Assembly (NCBI GenBank): GCA_964653285.1
Contig: CAZZEX010000026.1
Location: forward strand, 1-50,748
DNA length: 50,748 bases
Direction: 5' to 3'
DNA from: CAZZEX01 sp964653285
GTDB lineage: Bacteria; Chloroflexota; Anaerolineae; B4-G1
Numbering within the stretch: position 1 is the stretch's first letter; each line of letters begins with the position of its first letter. Made by a program: the position numbers and the translations under genes. This document shows, piece after piece, positions 31,529-39,274 of this stretch. Below the pieces are notes generated by a model that saw only the letters and a program-made list of their open reading frames with translations, made no database searches and was not told where the DNA came from.

Positions 31529-32497
31529 TCATTCGTACATCTCCGCCGCCCTCCCGTGCTCCTGCGCCACCTGCTCCCGCAGCCCCGGCGGCTTCACCAC
31601 CTCCACCCGGCTGCCGTAGTACAGCACCCAGTTCACAAACTCCGGCGTGACCGCCACGTGCAATTTGAAGAGCACGCTCCCATCGGGCTGCTCCTCGGCC
31701 TGCTGGCTTGAATGCCAGTACTCCTCCGCCACCCACCGCCCCGCCTCCGACCCGAAGCGTAACACCACGTCCACCGGCTCCCCCGCTTCGCCTCGCATCG
31801 CCCCCCACCCTGCCCCCATGTAGGCCTCCACGTCAAAGTCGTTGGGGATGGTGTAGTGCTCATCCAGCAGCGTCGCTTCCTGGATGCGGTCCACCTTGAA
31901 CATCCGCACTGCCTCTCGCAACTCACAGTAGGCGACCAACTGCCAACTGCGCACGTAAGGCATAATGTGGTAGGGCTGTACCACCCGCTCGCTCACCGCG
32001 CCGCCCCGCGAGCGGGTCTCGTAAACCAGGCGCACCTTGCGCCCCTCGACCAGCGCCCGGTTGAGCAGCATCAACATCTGCTGCCGGTGCTCCCGCTGGG
32101 CCGTGACCACCGGCTGACCAACCGCCTGGCGCAGCAGGGGCGTGAACTCCGGCGGGAACAACGCCTCCAGCCGGGCCACCGCTGCGGCTAGTTCCACTGA
32201 ACCAACCCCCGACACCTGCCGCGCTGCCTGGACCGCCAGCAACAGTGCCAACGCCTCGGCGAACGTATATTGCAGCGCTGGCAAGCGAGGCACCTCCTCA
32301 AAGTAGTATCCTTCCGGCGAGTGCAGTAGATAAAGTCTTAGGCCGTGGCGGATTACTTCCATGTCCTTCTGGATCATCCGCTCGCTCACCTCAAAACGGG
32401 CCGCCAGGTCGCGCCGCAGATAGCGCTGTGGAGCCGTCGCAATGATCTGCACCAGTTCCAGAATGCGCGAGGTGCGTTTCGTCTCCTCAAGTTTCAT
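31529..32497 (-). CDS. WYL-domain transcriptional regulator
   Basis: A 322-aa full-length regulator. The N-terminal DeoR-type helix-turn-helix (RILELVQIIATAPQRYLRRD...FEVSERMIQKDMEVI) is followed by a linker and the WYL domain (RKVRLVYETRSRGGAV, then VQPYHIMPYVRSWQLVAYC, RMFKVDRIQEA) and a C-terminal WCX-like part. It is the first gene of the I-D operon and is preceded by an extended -10 promoter, so it probably autoregulates and controls the module. Fragments of its coding sequence occur in the mosaic at 32742-32818. Confidence 0.93.
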   Translation of the reverse strand: MKLEETKRTSRILELVQIIATAPQRYLRRDLAARFEVSERMIQKDMEVIRHGLRLYLLHSPEGYYFEEVPRLPALQYTFAEALALLLAVQAARQVSGVGSVELAAAVARLEALFPPEFTPLLRQAVGQPVVTAQREHRQQMLMLLNRALVEGRKVRLVYETRSRGGAVSERVVQPYHIMPYVRSWQLVAYCELREAVRMFKVDRIQEATLLDEHYTIPNDFDVEAYMGAGWGAMRGEAGEPVDVVLRFGSEAGRWVAEEYWHSSQQAEEQPDGSVLFKLHVAVTPEFVNWVLYYGSRVEVVKPPGLREQVAQEHGRAAEMYE

Positions 32498-32524
32498 CCG
32501 TCGCTTCCCCTGACCTTTGTGCTT

Positions 32525-32554
32525 ATTATAACACCAGAGTGAGAACCCTGTGAT
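32525..32554 (-). promoter_or_regulatory. Candidate extended -10 promoter of WYL/I-D operon
   Basis: The minus strand reads TGTTATAAT with the -10 at 32530-32525 and the extended TG just before it. A weak ATCACA -35 lies 18 bp further upstream (32554-32549). The ATG of the WYL gene follows about 28 bp downstream of the -10. Confidence 0.5.
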
Positions 32555-32599
32555 TCCCGCGCCAGTCCATTATGCGTCACCATTATGCGTCAATTGAGC

Positions 32600-32818
32600 C
32601 GCTTTTGCAAATTCCCCGCCCCCGTCCCCGCCTGATCCGCCCTTTCGAGACTACCTGCGCCAGCGCGAGACGTCCCGTGCCGAAGTACAGCGTTGAACTC
32701 CTTGACCGGAAGACACGCCGGCAACTGAACCGCATCCGCCCCCACCGCCCCGCCTCCGCCCCAAAGCGCAACACCACGTCCAATCGCGCCCCACCCCGCT
32801 CCCACGTAGGCGTCCACG
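32600..32818. pseudogene. Mosaic of cas3, toxin-antitoxin and WYL gene fragments
   Basis: Three copied pieces lie end to end. Positions 32622-32641 match the cas3 3' end (20683-20702). Positions 32641-32733 match the antitoxin/toxin junction (20361-20453) with 5 differences. Positions 32742-32818 match two separated parts of the WYL gene (31733-31773 and 31797-31833). No frame codes for an intact protein. It marks the right edge of the CRISPR island. Confidence 0.85.
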
Positions 32819-33050
32819 CAACATTTGCGTTATCCACGAGAATCATGATTTGCCACTTGCAGACTTGCAGACTTGCAGCCCTGCAAACATGTTATATAAC
32901 ACCGGCGACTTTATTGCAAATTTCTCGAGCCTTGCCCAAGAGACCTGTTAACCCGTCCGATCTTGCCAGAATGATCACCGCGGGTGCCTTTCAGTTTGAG
33001 GGCGAGTTGACCACGCCAGAATTGAAATGCACCCCATCACCGCACTGCAC
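32819..33050. other. Gene-free stretch with a triplicated octamer
   Basis: No gene is evident between the mosaic and the promoter at 33051. Three tandem copies of ACTTGCAG lie at 32855-32878, followed by CCCTGCAA. The base composition is more AT-rich than its surroundings. Confidence 0.6.
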
Positions 33051-33079
33051 TTGACAAAATAGAACCTTTGTGCTATAAT
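33051..33079 (+). promoter_or_regulatory. Near-consensus sigma-70 promoter
   Basis: TTGACA (33051-33056) and TATAAT (33074-33079) are separated by exactly 17 bp, with the extended TGC directly before the -10. It points to the gene at 33153, which has AGGAGGAG at 33137-33144. Confidence 0.85.
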
Positions 33080-33091
33080 TTTGAGCAAACA

Positions 33092-33125
33092 GGGGGGTGG
33101 GTGCCTTGCTGGGGCCCATCCCCCT
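33092..33125 (+). promoter_or_regulatory. GC-rich hairpin in the 5' leader
   Basis: GGGGGTGGG pairs with CCCATCCCCC across a short loop just downstream of the promoter at 33051 and before the ribosome-binding site at 33137. It could stabilise the mRNA or attenuate transcription. A similar G/C-rich palindrome family recurs at 42266, 45674 and 50332. Confidence 0.5.
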
Positions 33126-33152
33126 TATTATATCGTAGGAGGAGTAAAACTA

Positions 33153-33641
33153 ATGAACAACAATACAGATACACCCCACGCCGAAGCACCCTCCGTAGGC
33201 ATTGACGACATCATCGCCAGCCTGGCCCACGCACATGCCAACTTCTCCCAGTACATAGATCACCACTGGCACGACCTGGACCCCAGGCATCTGGCCAGGA
33301 GCCTCGCAGTCCACGGCCGGGTCGCCGCCCATCTCGGCCGCATGCTGCGCCGCCGGCGTGCCTTTGCCACCCACTGCCCTCCCCCCGTCAGCATTGACAC
33401 CATCATCGCCGACCTGGACGACAAAGTAATCCGCTGTGGTCAGTATATCGACCAATGCTGTGACGGCCCAGGCGACGAGCGCTGGCTCAGACTCCTCTCC
33501 ATCTACAGCCAGAACATCGTCCGCCTCAGCCAGTTGAGGCTCGACCAGCGCGCCCTCCTCGACACCCCCTCCGACGAATTCCAATCGGTCATCTACTCGG
33601 CCCTGGACCAACTCAGCGCCGAGTGGGGGATCGAACTGTGA
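33153..33641 (+). CDS. Hypothetical protein with two tandem helical repeats
   Basis: A 162-aa protein of unknown function. It is built from two related units of about 70 residues: the first runs from SVGIDDIIASL through QYIDHHWHDLD, the second from VSIDTIIADL through GQYIDQCCDG, each followed by a Leu/Arg-rich helix ending near RRRAF or LDQRAL. There is no signal peptide or membrane segment. It is strongly expressed by appearance (consensus promoter, AGGAGGAG site). The next gene starts 32 bp later, and the two probably form a small operon. Confidence 0.75.
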   Translation: MNNNTDTPHAEAPSVGIDDIIASLAHAHANFSQYIDHHWHDLDPRHLARSLAVHGRVAAHLGRMLRRRRAFATHCPPPVSIDTIIADLDDKVIRCGQYIDQCCDGPGDERWLRLLSIYSQNIVRLSQLRLDQRALLDTPSDEFQSVIYSALDQLSAEWGIEL

Positions 33642-33672
33642 CGTGATTAGTCATTCAGAACGGAGTTCTCGA

Positions 33673-34249
33673 ATGCCTCGCAACCCAAACAAAATCCACT
33701 GTCAGGTCCCCGGCTGCCGCGCCTGGGCCATGCGTGGCCACACCCGCTGCCGCGCCCATCGCGACGCCGAACTCGGCCCCCGGGGAGCCGGCGCTCCCCG
33801 GGGTAACCTCAATGCCCTCAAACACGGCCGCCCCCGGGGGGGGGGGGGGGCGGCCGGGCGGGGGGGGGGGGGGCGCGCGCGCCCCCCCCCGGCGCGAGCA
33901 CAGCCACCCCCTCCCCCCACCCGACCTCGAACACATCGCCCGCCACGTCATCCAACAGCCCGACGACCTCCCCCTCCAGATCGGCCTGGCCGTTCAGTCC
34001 CTCCAGCCCCGTGCCGGCGACCCCCTCATGACCCTCATTGCCCTCCGCCGCCTCCTCTCCCAACTCATCCCCATAGTCGCCAACTCCCTGTTCACCTCCG
34101 AGTTGCAAGCCCTCCTCCAGCACCTCCCCACCCCAATGCGCCGCCAGGCACAGACGCTGATCCAGAAATCCGTCCCCCGCGATAGCCCCGAAAAGAAAGT
34201 CCTCCTTCTCAGAAAACTCGAAAAACAATTAATGGAACAAAACAATTAA
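33673..34249 (+). pseudogene. Hypothetical gene broken by a poly-G tract
   Basis: The N-terminal part (frame from 33673) reads MPRNPNKIHCQVPGCRAWAM and continues with a Cys/His-rich segment and an APRGNLNALKHG motif, a pattern found in small bacterial proteins related to phage terminase small subunits. The C-terminal part (DLEHIARHVIQQ... to KLEKQLMEQNN) is in another frame. The break coincides with the G/C homopolymers at 33831-33893, so a sequencing artefact is likely and the true gene would encode roughly 190 aa. Function is unknown. Confidence 0.65.
33831..33893. repeat. Anomalous poly-C/poly-G tract
   Basis: Five C then fifteen G, a short CGGCCGGGC, fourteen or so G, CGCGCGCG, and about ten C. 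The tract has no amino-acid logic and shifts the reading frame. It resembles the poly-G artefact of two-colour sequencing or a collapsed hairpin. Confidence 0.7.
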
Positions 34250-34298
34250 CACAACCGGAACCCCTTCTTGTCGCTGTGTCATTCTGAGCTACGCACCA

Positions 34299-34321
34299 AC
34301 ACCGCCTGTTTACGGCGGTGT
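34299..34321 (+). terminator. Hairpin after the hypothetical gene
   Basis: ACACCGCC pairs with GGCGGTGT over a 7-nt loop, about 50 bp past the stop. No T-run follows, so it is at best a weak or factor-dependent terminator. Confidence 0.4.
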
Positions 34322-34338
34322 GCACGAAAAATCTCACT

Positions 34339-34367
34339 TTGACAAGCCAGGCCAGATATGCTATAAT
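34339..34367 (+). promoter_or_regulatory. lacI-family gene promoter
   Basis: TTGACA (34339-34344) and TATAAT (34362-34367) with a 17-bp spacer and an extended TGC before the -10. The palindromic operator at 34373-34388 starts 6 bp after the -10. Confidence 0.85.
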
Positions 34368-34372
34368 CCCTT

Positions 34373-34388
34373 CTGCACACGTGTGCAG
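34373..34388. promoter_or_regulatory. Palindromic LacI-type operator 1
   Basis: Perfect 16-bp palindrome CTGCACACGTGTGCAG with a central CG, the form of LacI/GalR-family operators. It covers the likely transcription start of the regulator gene at 34435, so autorepression is expected. Its 14-bp core matches 13 of 14 bases at 40524-40537 upstream of the ABC importer. Confidence 0.85.
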
Positions 34389-34434
34389 GTATCCACACCA
34401 GAGGTTGAGAACGACGGATTGAGAACAACAGAAA

Positions 34435-35493
34435 ATGTTTACCCCCCCTCTTCCCAGGCCCGTCTCAATCAAGGATGTCGCCAGGGCGGCTGGCGTCTCT
34501 CATTCCACCGTCTCCCGTGCCCTGGCCGACAGCCCCCTCGTCGCTCCTGAAACCAAGCGGCGCATTCAGCGCCTCGCCCGCCAGATGGGGTACACCCCCA
34601 GCGCCATCGCACGCGGGCTGGTCACCAGGCGCACAGCCACCATCGGCCTGGTCGTCACCACCATTGCCGATCCCTTTATCGCCGAAGTCGCGCGCGGTGT
34701 CGAGGAGACCGCCCTCGACAGCGGCTACAGTGTCATCCTGTGTGACTCCAACGCCGAACCAGAGCGCGAACTGGCCTGCGTGCGCATGCTGCAGGAGAAG
34801 CGAGTGGACGGCATCATCGTCGCCTCCTCCCGCGTGGGCAACCTCTATGTGCCGCTTTTAGAGGAACTGGGCGTTCCCATCGTGCTGGTCAATAGCCAGC
34901 ACGATGGGCACTATGTCTACTCCATCCGCACCGACGACCTGACCGGCGGGCGGCTGGCTGGAGAGCACCTCCTGTCCCTGGGCCATCGCCACGTCGCCTA
35001 CATCACCGGCCCCTCCAGCGCGCGTGCCAGCGTCGAACGGCTGGAAGGCTGCCGCAGCGCATTGCGGGAGCACGGGTTGGATGTTTCCGATGAATGGGTC
35101 GTGCCCGGCAACGGTCATGCTGACGGCGGGCAGGCCGGCGTGGGCTTTCTGCTCCGATGCTCTCCCTGCCCAACGGCTATCTTCTGCTACAACGACATGA
35201 CCGCCATTGGTGCGCTGCAGGCCATCAAGTCCGCCGGCCAGCGGGTGCCTGACAATCTCTCCATCGTTGGCTACGACGACATCGCTTTCGCCGCCTTGGT
35301 GGACCCACCGCTGACTACCGTTGCCCAGGCCAAGCACACCCTGGGCCAGCGGGCCATGGATCTGGTGTTGAACCTGCTGAATGAACAGGAGCAAACGAGC
35401 GACATCGTGCTTACCCCTTTCCTGGTGCAGCGGGCCTCGTGTGCCCATCCGCCGACGAGGCCCGTCGCTTCACCGCAGCCGTCACCACGCTGA
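34435..35493 (+). CDS. LacI-family transcriptional repressor
   Basis: A 352-aa regulator. The N-terminal helix-turn-helix SIKDVARAAGVSHSTVSRAL and hinge are followed by a periplasmic-binding-protein-like sugar-sensing domain (IGLVVTTIADPFIAEV, DGIIVASSR, CYNDMTAIGALQAI). The conserved region ends at LVQRASC; the last 17 residues are Pro/Ser/Thr/Arg-rich and come from a different-frame reading of a pfkB 3' fragment (see 35450-35565). The Shine-Dalgarno sequence is weak. It probably controls itself and the importer operon at 40771 through the two similar operators. The inducer is likely a sugar or cyclitol. Confidence 0.92.
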   Translation: MFTPPLPRPVSIKDVARAAGVSHSTVSRALADSPLVAPETKRRIQRLARQMGYTPSAIARGLVTRRTATIGLVVTTIADPFIAEVARGVEETALDSGYSVILCDSNAEPERELACVRMLQEKRVDGIIVASSRVGNLYVPLLEELGVPIVLVNSQHDGHYVYSIRTDDLTGGRLAGEHLLSLGHRHVAYITGPSSARASVERLEGCRSALREHGLDVSDEWVVPGNGHADGGQAGVGFLLRCSPCPTAIFCYNDMTAIGALQAIKSAGQRVPDNLSIVGYDDIAFAALVDPPLTTVAQAKHTLGQRAMDLVLNLLNEQEQTSDIVLTPFLVQRASCAHPPTRPVASPQPSPR

Positions 35494-35565
35494 AGCAGGA
35501 GCAACCCGGCCTCTGGCGCGGCACCCTCGCCGGCGTGGCACCGCTGCTGGCCCGTACAAGTGGAA
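35450..35565 (+). pseudogene. 3' fragment of a pfkB-like gene
   Basis: In the frame offset from lacI the DNA encodes EARRFTAAVTTLKQEQPG followed by an LWRGTLAGVAPLLA segment. This closely parallels the C-terminus of the PfkB kinase at 46684-47571 (EACRFAAAITTLKQEQPG, then WCGTLADVATVLA). No upstream part of a kinase gene exists here. The fragment begins inside the end of lacI and indicates a past duplication or deletion between the two loci. Confidence 0.8.
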
Positions 35566-35609
35566 CCGGCAGGTGATCACTAAGATACTGGCTTCGAGAT
35601 ATTGTCTTC

Positions 35610-36860
35610 ATGACGCAGTCGCGCGTGCCGTCCCGTATATTGGTGCCCCTGGGCTTGACCGTCTGCCTTTCCCTGTTCGGCGACCTGACCCTCTATGCCG
35701 TGCTGGTCACCCAACTCGACGAGGTGGGGCTGAGCCTGGGCTCCGTGGGTATTATGCTGGGCGTCAACCGGCTGATCCGCATCCCCGGCAACCCGCTGGG
35801 AGGGGTATTGCTCGACCGCTGGGGGCGGCGGCGGCCGTTCATCATCGGTATGCTCCTGGGTGTTCTCTCAACAGCCGGCTACGCACTGGCACGTGGATTC
35901 TGGCCGTTTCTGATCAGCCGCCTGGCCTGGGGGATCGCCTGGACCCTCATCAACGTCGGCGCCATGGCGATGGTAGTGGACGTGAGCGCGAAGGCCAATC
36001 GGGGACGGTTGACCGGGCTCTACAATACCTGGATGCTGGCAGGGCTGGCCGTCGGGCCGGTGGCAGGAGGTTTCTTGGTAGACCTGTTCGGCTTTCGCCC
36101 CGCGATGCTGTCCTGCGCTGGCATCACAGCCATCGGGCTGGCTGTGGCCGTCGTGGCGCTGCCCGAGACGGCGCACCCCGCCGATGGGAACACGCACCGC
36201 CAGACACAACAGGCGCCGAATCTGCGCCGCCGCTCAGGCCGCGTCTGGCGGCAATTCGGAACCTTGCTGCACACCAACCCTGGCCTGGTTACCGCCTCGT
36301 CGCTGTATCTGATCATCCAGTTTTCCGGCTCAGGGGTGGTCCTATCAACCATGAGCCTGCTGCTCCAGCAATGCCTCTCCGAGAGTGTATCTCTGAACGG
36401 CCTGACACTGGGACTGGCCTCCGTCAGCGGCATCCTGTTAGCCATGCGCTCTCTGCTGGCCAGCGTCGTCGGCCCGCTCGCCGGCCACCTGTCCGACGTT
36501 CGTGTCGCACGCTGGCCGGTGATCCTGGGCAGCCTGGTGGTTGGCAGCGCTGGTTTCGGCCTGCTGTCTTTCGCCACGTCCCTTTGGACCATCGTGCTGG
36601 CCATAGCCCTGGGTGCCGTCAGCACAGGAGCAGTACTGGCGACGTTGACTGCCTACGTAGGGGACCTGACACCGCCAGGGAGGCAGGGTATGGTGATGGG
36701 CGCTTACGAGGCAGTCGGAGACGTCGGCAGTACAGCCGGACCGTTCCTGGCCTTCGCCCTGCTGTCAGTCGTGAACCTGCAATGGATATACCTGCTCTGT
36801 TCGCTCACCTTCCTGGCCGGCCTGTGGCTGGCCTGGCGCAGCCGGGGAGCACCGCCGTAA
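35610..36860 (+). CDS. Major facilitator superfamily transporter
   Basis: A 416-aa integral membrane protein with about 12 hydrophobic helices. The loop 2-3 motif is visible as GVLLDRWGRRRPFIIGM, and a second half begins near VTASSLYLIIQFSGSGVV after a cytoplasmic, Arg-rich central loop. It belongs to the drug/sugar efflux-like MFS group; substrate is unknown. It follows lacI and the pfkB fragment without a clear promoter and may be read through from the lacI promoter. Confidence 0.9.
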   Translation: MTQSRVPSRILVPLGLTVCLSLFGDLTLYAVLVTQLDEVGLSLGSVGIMLGVNRLIRIPGNPLGGVLLDRWGRRRPFIIGMLLGVLSTAGYALARGFWPFLISRLAWGIAWTLINVGAMAMVVDVSAKANRGRLTGLYNTWMLAGLAVGPVAGGFLVDLFGFRPAMLSCAGITAIGLAVAVVALPETAHPADGNTHRQTQQAPNLRRRSGRVWRQFGTLLHTNPGLVTASSLYLIIQFSGSGVVLSTMSLLLQQCLSESVSLNGLTLGLASVSGILLAMRSLLASVVGPLAGHLSDVRVARWPVILGSLVVGSAGFGLLSFATSLWTIVLAIALGAVSTGAVLATLTAYVGDLTPPGRQGMVMGAYEAVGDVGSTAGPFLAFALLSVVNLQWIYLLCSLTFLAGLWLAWRSRGAPP

Positions 36861-37173
36861 ACAGGCAGCGGTGTCACGTCGGCCCACCATCGGCGCTCCG
36901 GGCCGGTGCCACCTTTGACCCTGACAACGAATCGAAGTATACTTATCGGAGACCGTCCAGAAGAAAAAGGAGTGATCGTGACAACGATTGATCGTATCAC
37001 ACCAACGACGCTCCGCGCCTGGCGCTGGCGTTAGATAGCGCAGTGAGTATCTTCTCAAAAAGCTGGGGCGGAAGTCGGATTTGCTGTCCGACCCTATGGC
37101 GGTTACAAAACCGCCCTACGCTGCCCCTGCCCCAAGATATTGAGAAGATAGCGCAGTGACATTCTGAGGTGCC
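36861..37173. other. Intergenic region with a REP/MITE-like element
   Basis: No gene is visible. The right half (37033-37159) is a structured repeat element described separately; the left half shows nothing recognisable. The ATG of the next gene follows a GAGGTG site. Confidence 0.6.
37033..37159. repeat. MITE/REP-like element with nested hairpins
   Basis: A 14-bp direct repeat AGATAGCGCAGTGA occurs at 37033-37046 and 37146-37159. Inside, 11-bp inverted ends TATCTTCTCAA (37048-37058) and its complement (37140-37150) enclose a hairpin GGCGGTT-ACAA-AACCGCC (37098-37115) and complementary C/G-rich arms. There is no coding capacity. Confidence 0.65.
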
Positions 37174-39141
37174 ATGAGCGAGACTTACGCGACTCCAGAG
37201 ATCCAGGAATGGAAACAGGCCCGCCGAGCCGCCTTTGTCCAGGACGTCCTGGCTGTCTTCACACAGCGCCCGGCCGACCTGCTGCCTTTTGAAGAGGTGC
37301 GCCAAAAGTTGCAACTGCGCAACGTGCGCCATCTGGGCCTCCACGACGTGCCCCTGGACCACATCGTGGGCAGCGTGGGTCGCTACCAGGATTTCACCCG
37401 TGCCTTCTTCCCCCGCCAGGATGGCCTCCAGGAACGATGGCAGCGCATCGACCGCCTGGTCACTACCGGGGGAGGCCTCCCCCCCGTGGAACTCTATAAA
37501 GTCGGTCCGCTCTACTTCGTCCGCGATGGCAACCACCGCGTCTCGGTGGCGCGCCAGCACAAAACCCCCACCATCCAGGCCTACGTCTGGGAATATGAAA
37601 CCCGCGTTCCCCTGGAACCGGACACCGATGTAGACGACCTGTTGTGCAAGGTCGCCCACGCCGCGTTCATGGAACATACCGATGTAGACCGTCTGTGCCC
37701 TGACCTGCACGTCGAACTCACCCAGCCGGACGGATACGAGGACCTGCTGTACGAGATCGAGACCTTCCAGCAGAGCCTTTCCGAGATAGACGAACGAGAA
37801 GTGCCTTTTGACGAGGCAGTGACGCTGTGGTGCGAGATGCGCTACACCCCCATCGTCCAGATCATCCGCCAGCGGGGCATCCTCCAGGAATTCCCCGGTC
37901 GCACAGAGACCGACCTGTACCTCTGGTCGTGCCGCCATCACGAGGAACTGGAGGTGCGCTACGGGAAGAGACTCTTGCTGGAAGAAGCCGCTGACGACCT
38001 GGCGAAACGCTTTGGCCAGAGGCCCTCACCGGCCCGCCAGATCAAGAAAGCCGTGGAACGGCTGGCGGAGGGCATGGAGGAACTGGGCGGCCGGCTGGTG
38101 GAAAGCATCACCCCGGCCGCTCAGGCACAGCAGGACGACGCACTGGCTGCCGCGCTGCTGGCCTCTGTCCGGCGTGTCGCCACCACCACGCCGCCGCACC
38201 GCTTCCGGGGCACGACTCAGCCTGAGTGGGAGGCATGGCATACCCAGTTCCGTGAGCGGCTGTGGCACCTGTTGGGCGTGGGCGACCGCCCCTGGCAATC
38301 TTATGGCCCGGCAGAACTGCAAGCCGAAGTCGAGGAGCGCATCCCCGTTGACGGACTCTGGCGCGAACTCATCTGGCTGAATACCGAAGAAGACCTGCGC
38401 GTGCCCGTCTACCTGTTTCTGCCGGCGGAAGCCAAGAGGCCGCAGCCAGCCATCATCGTCTTCCCCGGCCACGGCACCATTGCCCAGACAGCCGGCCTGG
38501 ACAGCCATCATTCTTCCTACCAGCGAGCCAACGCGCTGGAACTGGCCCGCGCCGGCTTCGTCACGCTGACCATGGAACTGCGCGGGTTCGGCCGGCTCGG
38601 CGCAATAGGTCACTTGCAGATTGATGCCGCTGCCCGCCTGGTGGGCCGCACCTGGTATGGCCTGCTCGTCCAGGACGGGATGCGCGCCCTGGACTATCTC
38701 CTGACCCGCCCGGAAGTGGACCCGGCCCGCGTCGGGGCGACCGGCATCGGCGCTGGCGGCGCGCTGACCATGTACACCACGGCCCTGGACGACCGGGTGA
38801 AGGTGGCGTTGGTCAGCAGTTACCTGGGCAAATACGTCGTCACTTCCCTGGATGAAGAGCACTGCCCCTGCAACGATATCCCCGGCATCCTGCGCTACGC
38901 CGAGATGGGAGACGTGGCCGCCCTCATCGCCCCGCGCCCGGTGATGTTCGTCAATGGCCAGCGCGACCCGGCCACCAGTCACGCGGCGCGGGGAAGTTTT
39001 GCCATCGTGCGCCAGGTATACCGGCTCCTGGGCCTGCCCCAGCGCGCCAGACTGATCGAACCGGAGGAGATGGGACACTACTTCGACAACCAACTGGCCA
39101 TCGGCTGGTTCCGCCGCTGGCTAAAGATAAAAAATCCGTGA
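37174..39141 (+). CDS. ParB-like domain fused to a Ser-less alpha/beta hydrolase
   Basis: A 655-aa fusion. The N-terminal 170 residues contain a ParB/sulfiredoxin-like fold (LPPVELYKVGPLYFVRDGNHRVSVARQ), followed by a helical middle region. From about residue 385 an alpha/beta hydrolase of the acetyl-xylan-esterase/dienelactone type follows (PAIIVFPGHGT, then LTMELRGFGRLG). The nucleophile elbow reads GATGIGAGGA where the family has GxSxG, so the serine is replaced by glycine (one base change from AGC). The Asp (NGQRDPAT) and His (EEMGHYF) of the triad remain. It may be a binding or regulatory protein rather than an esterase. No signal peptide. Confidence 0.8.
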   Translation: MSETYATPEIQEWKQARRAAFVQDVLAVFTQRPADLLPFEEVRQKLQLRNVRHLGLHDVPLDHIVGSVGRYQDFTRAFFPRQDGLQERWQRIDRLVTTGGGLPPVELYKVGPLYFVRDGNHRVSVARQHKTPTIQAYVWEYETRVPLEPDTDVDDLLCKVAHAAFMEHTDVDRLCPDLHVELTQPDGYEDLLYEIETFQQSLSEIDEREVPFDEAVTLWCEMRYTPIVQIIRQRGILQEFPGRTETDLYLWSCRHHEELEVRYGKRLLLEEAADDLAKRFGQRPSPARQIKKAVERLAEGMEELGGRLVESITPAAQAQQDDALAAALLASVRRVATTTPPHRFRGTTQPEWEAWHTQFRERLWHLLGVGDRPWQSYGPAELQAEVEERIPVDGLWRELIWLNTEEDLRVPVYLFLPAEAKRPQPAIIVFPGHGTIAQTAGLDSHHSSYQRANALELARAGFVTLTMELRGFGRLGAIGHLQIDAAARLVGRTWYGLLVQDGMRALDYLLTRPEVDPARVGATGIGAGGALTMYTTALDDRVKVALVSSYLGKYVVTSLDEEHCPCNDIPGILRYAEMGDVAALIAPRPVMFVNGQRDPATSHAARGSFAIVRQVYRLLGLPQRARLIEPEEMGHYFDNQLAIGWFRRWLKIKNP

Positions 39142-39274
39142 GAATCCGTTTCATCTGCGTGTATCCGTGTGCTATTTGTGCCTGTTTTGGTGAAGGGCCT
39201 GAGTAGTTACAAAATCAGCGTGAATCTGCGTCCCATAAAGATTTGTCAGTCAACCAGCCAAAAGGAGAGAAACT

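Noticed and set aside
32572..33054. 160-codon open frame on the plus strand
   Set aside because: It is built from copied gene fragments and intergenic DNA and shows no coding consistency.
35381..36991. 536-codon Arg/Pro-rich frame overlapping the MFS gene
   Set aside because: Its composition is typical of a shifted frame, and the overlapping frame gives a clear 12-helix transporter.
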